A stretch of DNA of 64,000 nucleotides from QHCA01 sp038237645 (GTDB lineage Bacteria > Actinomycetota > Actinomycetes > Mycobacteriales > QHCA01), in NCBI GenBank assembly GCA_038237645.1, contig JBBRYN010000004.1:1-64000 (forward strand). The letters are read 5' to 3'. The position numbers were made by a program, and so were the translations under genes. Within the stretch, counting starts at the first letter, position 1. Each line of letters begins with the position of its first letter. The notes under the pieces were generated by a model. That model saw only the letters and a list, made by a program, of their open reading frames with translations, did no database searches and was not told the DNA's origin. Shown piece after piece: positions 59,753-64,000 of the stretch.

Positions 59753-60595
59753 GTGCCTGAGGGGCACACCATCCATCGTCTCGCCCGTGATCATAGGCGG
59801 CTGCTTGGCGGGCGGGTGGTCGTCGCGTCGAGCCCCCAGGGCCGATTCGTTGCAGGAGCCGCCCGTATCGACGGCCGGGTGCTGGAACGAACGGAGGCCT
59901 ACGGCAAGCACTTGTTCCACCGCTACGAGGGGGTCGGCTGGCTGCACGTCCATCTCGGGCTGATCGGCAGTTTCGTGACCGGCCTGGGCTCGCCGCCCGC
60001 CCCGAAGGGCGCCCTGCGGCTGCGCCTGGTGGGTGAGGGCTGCTGGTTGGACCTGCGCGGCGCGATGGTGTGCGAGCTCATCACCGCACCGGAGCGCGCG
60101 GTGTTGCTGGCCCGGCTCGGCCCCGACCCGTTGCGACGCGGAGCCGACCCGCAGCGGGCCTGGGAGCGGATGTCGCGCAGTCGGCTGCCGATGGGTCGGG
60201 TGCTGCTCGACCAGACCGTCGTGGCCGGCATCGGTAACGTCTACCGCGCCGAATTGCTCTACCGTCATCGGGTCAGCCCCTTCACCCCCGGCCGGGAGTT
60301 CGATCGGCGGGTCTGGTGGCAGATGTGGCCCGACTTGATCGAGTTGATGCGCGCCGGGGTGCGCTCCGGCCGCATCGTCACCACCCGTCCAGCCGATCGG
60401 TCGGGCCGTCGCGTCACCGCCGAGGACGCCTGCTACGTCTACCGGCGCGCCAACCTGCCCTGCCGGGTCTGCGGGACGCCGGTCATGACGATGCCACTGG
60501 GCGGGCGCAACCTCTTCTGGTGCCCGAGCTGTCAAGCGGAACCCACCGGCTGGCCGCAAGGCGCCGATGCCAGGACAAGGCATGACCACATGTAG
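59753..60595 (+). CDS. nei: Fpg/Nei-family DNA glycosylase/AP lyase
   Basis: A 280-aa base-excision repair glycosylase. It starts (GTG, read as Met) MPEGHTIHRLARDHRRLLGG: after Met removal, Pro1 and Glu2 are the catalytic pair. The helix-two-turn-helix has LLDQTVVAGIGNVYRAELLY, and the C-terminal zinc finger CRVCGTPVMTMPLGGRNLFW CPSC. Start PEGHT rather than PELPE points to the Nei/endonuclease VIII side (Rv2464c-like). GGGAGG lies 4 bases upstream. Confidence 0.93.
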   Translation: MPEGHTIHRLARDHRRLLGGRVVVASSPQGRFVAGAARIDGRVLERTEAYGKHLFHRYEGVGWLHVHLGLIGSFVTGLGSPPAPKGALRLRLVGEGCWLDLRGAMVCELITAPERAVLLARLGPDPLRRGADPQRAWERMSRSRLPMGRVLLDQTVVAGIGNVYRAELLYRHRVSPFTPGREFDRRVWWQMWPDLIELMRAGVRSGRIVTTRPADRSGRRVTAEDACYVYRRANLPCRVCGTPVMTMPLGGRNLFWCPSCQAEPTGWPQGADARTRHDHM

Positions 60596-60637
60596 TTGAC
60601 TGGCTACACCAACTGGCTTGGGACGAAACTGGGGGTA

Positions 60638-61393
60638 GTGACGGTGAAGCAGTTGATCCTCGTTCCGGTCTACTGGGGGCAATGGTGGGTGCCGTCCAGC
60701 GGCAACGTCTACAGCTGGGCGGCCGTCAGCGCGGCGATGGGGGCCGTGGTGCGCGGCCGCTACATGGACGGGCTCAACCAGTACGGGTTCGGTCGGGGCG
60801 CGGTCAGCAAGACCTACGTCTACCCGGTCGACCCCCCGGCTGGCGGGATCGACGAGGCCGACCTGCAACGCATGCTGCAGACCGCGGTGACCGCCGGCCA
60901 CCTGGCGAAGCCGGACGAGTTCGACCTTCAGGTGCAGCAGCCCTTCTACTCGGTGATCTTGCAGCCGGGCATTCAACGGGAAGCTGACGAGTCCTACCAG
61001 TTCACGTTCAGTTACGACTACGACGACGGCCGGGAGCCGTGGGCCGGCCAGGCGTGCTGGATCAGGGGCGACATGACCGCCGCCGGCACCGTGCGCCGGT
61101 GGGTGACAGAGATGGCCGAGGCCTGCACCCGTGGCCGCGGGGAGATCTCCGGCCGTTGCCAGCACCGCCCACCGGTCTTCGTCGACCGCGTCAACGTGCC
61201 CCAGTACTGGTCGGTGCTGGACAACGCCTGCTGGCCACCGTCAGATGTTCATCCCGTGGAGCGCCGCAGTCAGCATGCCGTCGACCAGGAGACGCAGCGT
61301 CAACTTGATGCGCAGTTCGAGCGGCAGCTGCACGATGCCCGCCACCTCGAGGGACGACGCGGTCTGCACCGGCGGGAGGACGACACCGCCTGA
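60638..61393 (+). CDS. Unrecognised protein with a VYWGQWW-type N-terminus
   Basis: A 251-aa protein (GTG at 60638; the frame is open from 60596). It opens with VKQLILVPVYWGQWWVPSSG, then helix AAVSAAMGAVVRGRYMDGLN, QYGFGRGAVSKTYVYPVDPP, and a long tail with Asp/Tyr-rich segment QFTFSYDYDDGREPWAGQAC. The combination of a strand ending in Y-W-G-x-W, a 'Y-M-x-G-L-x-Q-Y-G-x-G-R-G' block and a following extended stretch recurs, as I recall, in uncharacterised actinobacterial proteins, but I cannot name the family. No signal peptide. C-terminus is Arg/Glu-rich and low-complexity. Confidence 0.55.
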   Translation: MTVKQLILVPVYWGQWWVPSSGNVYSWAAVSAAMGAVVRGRYMDGLNQYGFGRGAVSKTYVYPVDPPAGGIDEADLQRMLQTAVTAGHLAKPDEFDLQVQQPFYSVILQPGIQREADESYQFTFSYDYDDGREPWAGQACWIRGDMTAAGTVRRWVTEMAEACTRGRGEISGRCQHRPPVFVDRVNVPQYWSVLDNACWPPSDVHPVERRSQHAVDQETQRQLDAQFERQLHDARHLEGRRGLHRREDDTA

Positions 61394-61443
61394 GCTCCCG
61401 GCGGGCCCGTGAGCCGCCCTCCGATCATCACTACGCTGGCCTG

Positions 61444-62196
61444 GTGGTGGCTGCGTCCGTTCACGTTCAAGCGGTGAGTCACCGGTTCAGCCGAGGTCCG
61501 CTCGTGTTGCGAGCCGTGGATCTGCGGGTCGGCCCGGGCGAGCTTCTCGTGGTGGGCGGCCCCAACGGCAGCGGCAAGACCACCCTGCTCAAAGTCGCGG
61601 CGGGAGTCTTGCGGCCGACTGTGGGACGGGTGACCCGCGCAGGCCCGGTCGGCTACCTGCCGCAGACCGGGGCCGAGCCGCCGCCACGGCTCACGGCTGC
61701 GACGTGGTTGAGCTTCGTGTGCCGCAACAGCGACCTGCCCCAGCCGCTCGACCTGCTGGCGGCGCTTGGTGGCCCATCGCCGGCGAGTCCCCTTGCGGCT
61801 CTCAGCGGCGGATCACTGGCCAAGGTCCTGCTCTCGGCTGCGCTGTCCGGCGGACCCGGGCTCGTCGTCCTCGACGAGCCCTTCGCCGCCCTGGACGCGC
61901 GATCCAGGACGGTCGCCGCGGGGCTCATCGGGCAGGCGGCGCAGCAGGGCTCGGCGGTGCTGGCCAGCGACCACGAAGGAGGTCTGACGCAGTTCGCCAG
62001 CGCAACGGTAGAGCTCACCGACGGCGCTCTGGTCCCGCGTCCGGCATCGGTTCCCGGGCCTGGCTGGCGGCTGGTGGTAGCCGAATCCGGCGGTGCTGCC
62101 CGCGAGGTCGTCGTGGACTGTGCCGAACGGGATCGGACGTTGCTCGGCGTGTTGTCCGCGGGTGGCCAGGTGCTCGGCGTCGAGGAACTGCGATGA
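61444..62196 (+). CDS. ABC transporter ATP-binding protein
   Basis: A 250-aa ABC ATPase. Walker A is VVGGPNGSGKTTLLK, signature LAALSGGSLAKVLLSAALSG and Walker B LVVLDEPFAALDARSR, with a conserved His in ASDHEGG. The signature is LSGGS, canonical enough for activity. GTG at 61444. The next gene encodes its membrane partner, overlapping by 4 bases. The substrate is unknown. Confidence 0.88.
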   Translation: MVAASVHVQAVSHRFSRGPLVLRAVDLRVGPGELLVVGGPNGSGKTTLLKVAAGVLRPTVGRVTRAGPVGYLPQTGAEPPPRLTAATWLSFVCRNSDLPQPLDLLAALGGPSPASPLAALSGGSLAKVLLSAALSGGPGLVVLDEPFAALDARSRTVAAGLIGQAAQQGSAVLASDHEGGLTQFASATVELTDGALVPRPASVPGPGWRLVVAESGGAAREVVVDCAERDRTLLGVLSAGGQVLGVEELR

Positions 62197-62834
62197 CGGC
62201 AGCCTGGTATCACTTGCGGCTGGTGGCGCTGCGGCAGGCAGTGGTCGCGCCGGTCTTGGTCTACCTCGGCCTCGTCGCGGCCGTCTATGCCAGCGACGCC
62301 GGGCCGCCGGTGGCCGCAGCCACCGTCACGGCCGCCGCTCTGATGCCGGTCACCGCGTGGCTGTACCGGCTGGTCGCCACTGCGGAGAGTCCGCCCTTCG
62401 CCGACATCACCCTCGTGCGCCTGCACGGTGCCGCACGGCGGCAACTGGTCTGGACGAACAGCACCGTACTGCTGGCCGCCGCGCTTGCCGGGGCGGGAAT
62501 GCTGTGGGCCGGTGTGGCGAACCCGTATCCCTATCCGGCGCGGATCGTCGCGGTCATCGCGATCCTGCACATGGTGCAGGCTTTCGCCGGCGTGGGGCTG
62601 GGCTGCCTGGTGTCCCGGCCGCTGCCGGTCCGGGCCGGTGCGGCGGTCCTCGTCGTCACCGCCGTCGTGATCGCGTCGCTCATACTGCGCTGGCTACCGC
62701 CACTGGGCCCGATGCTGTCCGCGTTCTACGGCAATCAGACCCGCTCGGCCCAGGTTGCCTCCCTGGCCGAGGCCGCCGGATTCGCCGTCGCCCTCGTCGG
62801 CACCGGATGGGCACTGGCCCGCCGCACCACGTAG
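62193..62834 (+). CDS. Membrane protein, permease partner of the preceding ATPase
   Basis: A 213-aa hydrophobic protein with about six helices: AVVAPVLVYLGLVAAVYASD, AATVTAAALMPVTAWLYRLV, NSTVLLAAALAGAGMLWAGV, AVIAILHMVQAFAGVGLGCL, AAVLVVTAVVIASLILRWLP and ASLAEAAGFAVALVGTGWAL. The ATG overlaps the ATPase stop (ATGA). Small for a permease, so it may function as a dimer. No family name is recognised. Confidence 0.75.
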   Translation: MTAAWYHLRLVALRQAVVAPVLVYLGLVAAVYASDAGPPVAAATVTAAALMPVTAWLYRLVATAESPPFADITLVRLHGAARRQLVWTNSTVLLAAALAGAGMLWAGVANPYPYPARIVAVIAILHMVQAFAGVGLGCLVSRPLPVRAGAAVLVVTAVVIASLILRWLPPLGPMLSAFYGNQTRSAQVASLAEAAGFAVALVGTGWALARRTT

Positions 62835-62855
62835 GCCGATGTTGGAGGACGCGTC

Positions 62856-63371
62856 GTGAGCGAGCCGTACCAGATCGCCATCGTGATTCCGGACGGCCTG
62901 CCGGCGGAGATCGCGATTCGACGCTGCCATCGGGTTCTCGGCGAGGAGGGGATCAGGGTGGCCGCGGACAGCCTGCTCCTGCTGGGCGACACGGGCGCGG
63001 CGGAACCGGACCCGGAGCCTGTCCCCGACGAAGCTTCCGCACTGCGCCGCCTGATCGCCTGGCCGACGTTGGGCTCGATCGACTACGCCGGCCCGGAAGG
63101 CATGGTCTGTGTCTCCTACCATGGCCCACCCGGGCAGTCGCTGCTGACGTGTGTCGTCGTTTCTGCCCAGCAGCGCGCTTTCGAGCAGACGGACGCGCTG
63201 CCGCGCTATCGACTGCTCGCCGCGCGGTTGCACCAGGAGTTGGGAGCACGTCGCACGGTCATGGAGTGGGGACTGGAGATGATGCAGGGCCTCTCGCCTG
63301 TCGAGGAGATAGCGCGGCTGCGCCTCGGAAGGTTCGACGGCGCCTATTCGCTGCTGGACCTGCGGTCCTGA
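62856..63371 (+). CDS. Hypothetical protein
   Basis: A 171-aa protein (GTG 62856, with GGAGGACG upstream). It reads EPYQIAIVIPDGLPAEIAIR, then a moderately hydrophobic alpha/beta region with DSLLLLGDTGAAEPDPEPVP, GMVCVSYHGPPGQSLLTCVV and a helical C-terminus RLLAARLHQELGARRTVMEW. No family is recognised. It follows the ABC pair by 21 bases and may be part of the same operon. Confidence 0.6.
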   Translation: MSEPYQIAIVIPDGLPAEIAIRRCHRVLGEEGIRVAADSLLLLGDTGAAEPDPEPVPDEASALRRLIAWPTLGSIDYAGPEGMVCVSYHGPPGQSLLTCVVVSAQQRAFEQTDALPRYRLLAARLHQELGARRTVMEWGLEMMQGLSPVEEIARLRLGRFDGAYSLLDLRS

Positions 63372-63387
63372 CGCCCCCCAGGCATAG

Positions 63388-64000
63388 TCAGAACACCTCC
63401 AGGCTGCATGGCGGCTGGGCCGCCCGGAAGGCTGCCGCTGCGGCCGCCAGGCCGCCAGAGCGGTGCTCGGTGACCAGCCCCGCGCCGGCCAGCGTGGTCA
63501 GCGTGGTACCGCCCAGGTAGGCGGCGCCGAGCGTGGTGGCCGACAGGCTCAGGTCGGCGGCGCCGTCCGTGCGCCTACATGTAGCCGAATCGGCGTCCCC
63601 GGTGAGCCGGTAGCGACCTGCGTTCCACGGGCACGTCTCGTCGCGGATGTCGAGCACGGTGTCGATCGGGGTGCTGTACCGGCGGGCGCCGAGCGCCCGG
63701 TCGACGTCGACAACGCGGATCCACATACCTGCCGAAAGTGACTGCTGGACGCAGTCGGCATTGTCCAGCAGGTGCGGCAGCGGCTCGTCTGGTGCGGCCC
63801 GGTCCCATCGCACCTGCCGGACCAGGTCCATCTCGACGAGGAAGCGCCAGACGGCGGCATACCCCGCCGGCGTGCTCGCCTGCATCTCCCGCACGCCGAC
63901 CTCGCCGCGCGGACCAGTGATGTCCCAAGCCGGCTTGGTGTTGAAGATGGCGTATGCGTCGGGCTGGTCGTGGTCGTCGTAGTGCACCGCGAAGCGCAGG
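63388..64000 (-). CDS. GNAT acetyltransferase, Eis-like C-terminal part (runs off the right edge)
   Basis: At least 199 residues of a protein continuing beyond base 64000. The visible part matches the C-terminal two domains of Eis/AAC-type enzymes: YDDHDQPDAYAIFNTKPAWD, VWRFLVEMDLVRQVRWDRAA, PLPHLLDNADCV, GMWIRVVDVDRALGARRY, DETCPWNAGRYRLTGD and a C-terminal LSATTLGAAYLGGTTLTTLA. The acetyl-CoA binding domain is outside. Eis enzymes acetylate lysines or aminoglycosides. Confidence 0.82.
   Translation of the reverse strand, partial: LRFAVHYDDHDQPDAYAIFNTKPAWDITGPRGEVGVREMQASTPAGYAAVWRFLVEMDLVRQVRWDRAAPDEPLPHLLDNADCVQQSLSAGMWIRVVDVDRALGARRYSTPIDTVLDIRDETCPWNAGRYRLTGDADSATCRRTDGAADLSLSATTLGAAYLGGTTLTTLAGAGLVTEHRSGGLAAAAAAFRAAQPPCSLEVF

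Overview
The window is a high-GC, gene-dense stretch of an actinobacterial chromosome (Actinomycetota). GTG and TTG starts are common, ATGA/GTGA overlaps link genes, and several families typical of the phylum are present: an oligoribonuclease, an EttA-type ABC-F protein, group II truncated haemoglobin, a homologue of the mycobacterial mycothiol-linked thioredoxin-fold protein Rv2466c, a DUF5130 protein and a CtaJ-like protein. I cannot name a genus. From about 34 to 60.6 kb the order ssb - ettA - glbO - HNH - (ctaJ, DUF5130) - pepN - Rv2466c homologue - rpiB - nei matches, from memory, the Mycobacterium tuberculosis Rv2478c to Rv2464c neighbourhood, with extra genes inserted.

Left part (1-9.5 kb) is accessory and decayed. 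It opens with the end of an ISL3-like insertion sequence. Next come a minus-strand cassette of an HTH protein, a PD-(D/E)XK/QxxxY nuclease-like protein and an unrecognised partner protein. Gene debris follows: a TetR fragment, an antisense P450 fragment and a PhzF pseudogene. After that lie a frameshifted SigG-type sigma factor divergent from a SnoaL protein, a frameshifted two-copy repeat protein, and a RidA/TetR divergent pair with a visible operator.

9.7-15 kb holds a two-component system (histidine kinase, NarL-type regulator), a DUF4097-like protein and a two-gene ABC exporter in one orientation. 15.4-17.5 kb holds a subtilase whose C-terminal Ig-like domain has been cut off, then a wrecked RCC1-repeat gene. 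18-34 kb has tRNA-Lys, an L,D-transpeptidase, a DUF3467/VanX-like dipeptidase/AlkB-like operon, tRNA-His, orn, a peptide-binding lipoprotein, a frameshifted hybrid kinase coupled to a REC-GGDEF protein, a frameshifted LuxR-type ATPase regulator, CutA, an ion transporter, tRNA-Arg and a broken inositol phosphatase.

34-64 kb is the more conserved part: ssb, ettA, a membrane protein with a charged repeat, glbO with an in-frame amber codon, a Tat-exported DUF1800/DUF1501 pair, MscS, HNH, amidase, malQ, ctaJ-like, DUF5130, a PemK/MazF-type toxin-antitoxin pair, pepN, an aldehyde dehydrogenase, a BNR-repeat secreted protein, DUF1015, PAP2, rpiB, nei, an unfamiliar YWG-type protein, a small ABC transporter, and the C-terminal part of an Eis-like acetyltransferase running off the right edge.

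A notable feature of the whole window is the number of otherwise intact genes broken by one base or one stop codon. This means either recent decay or residual sequencing error, and it should be settled before interpreting any of them.
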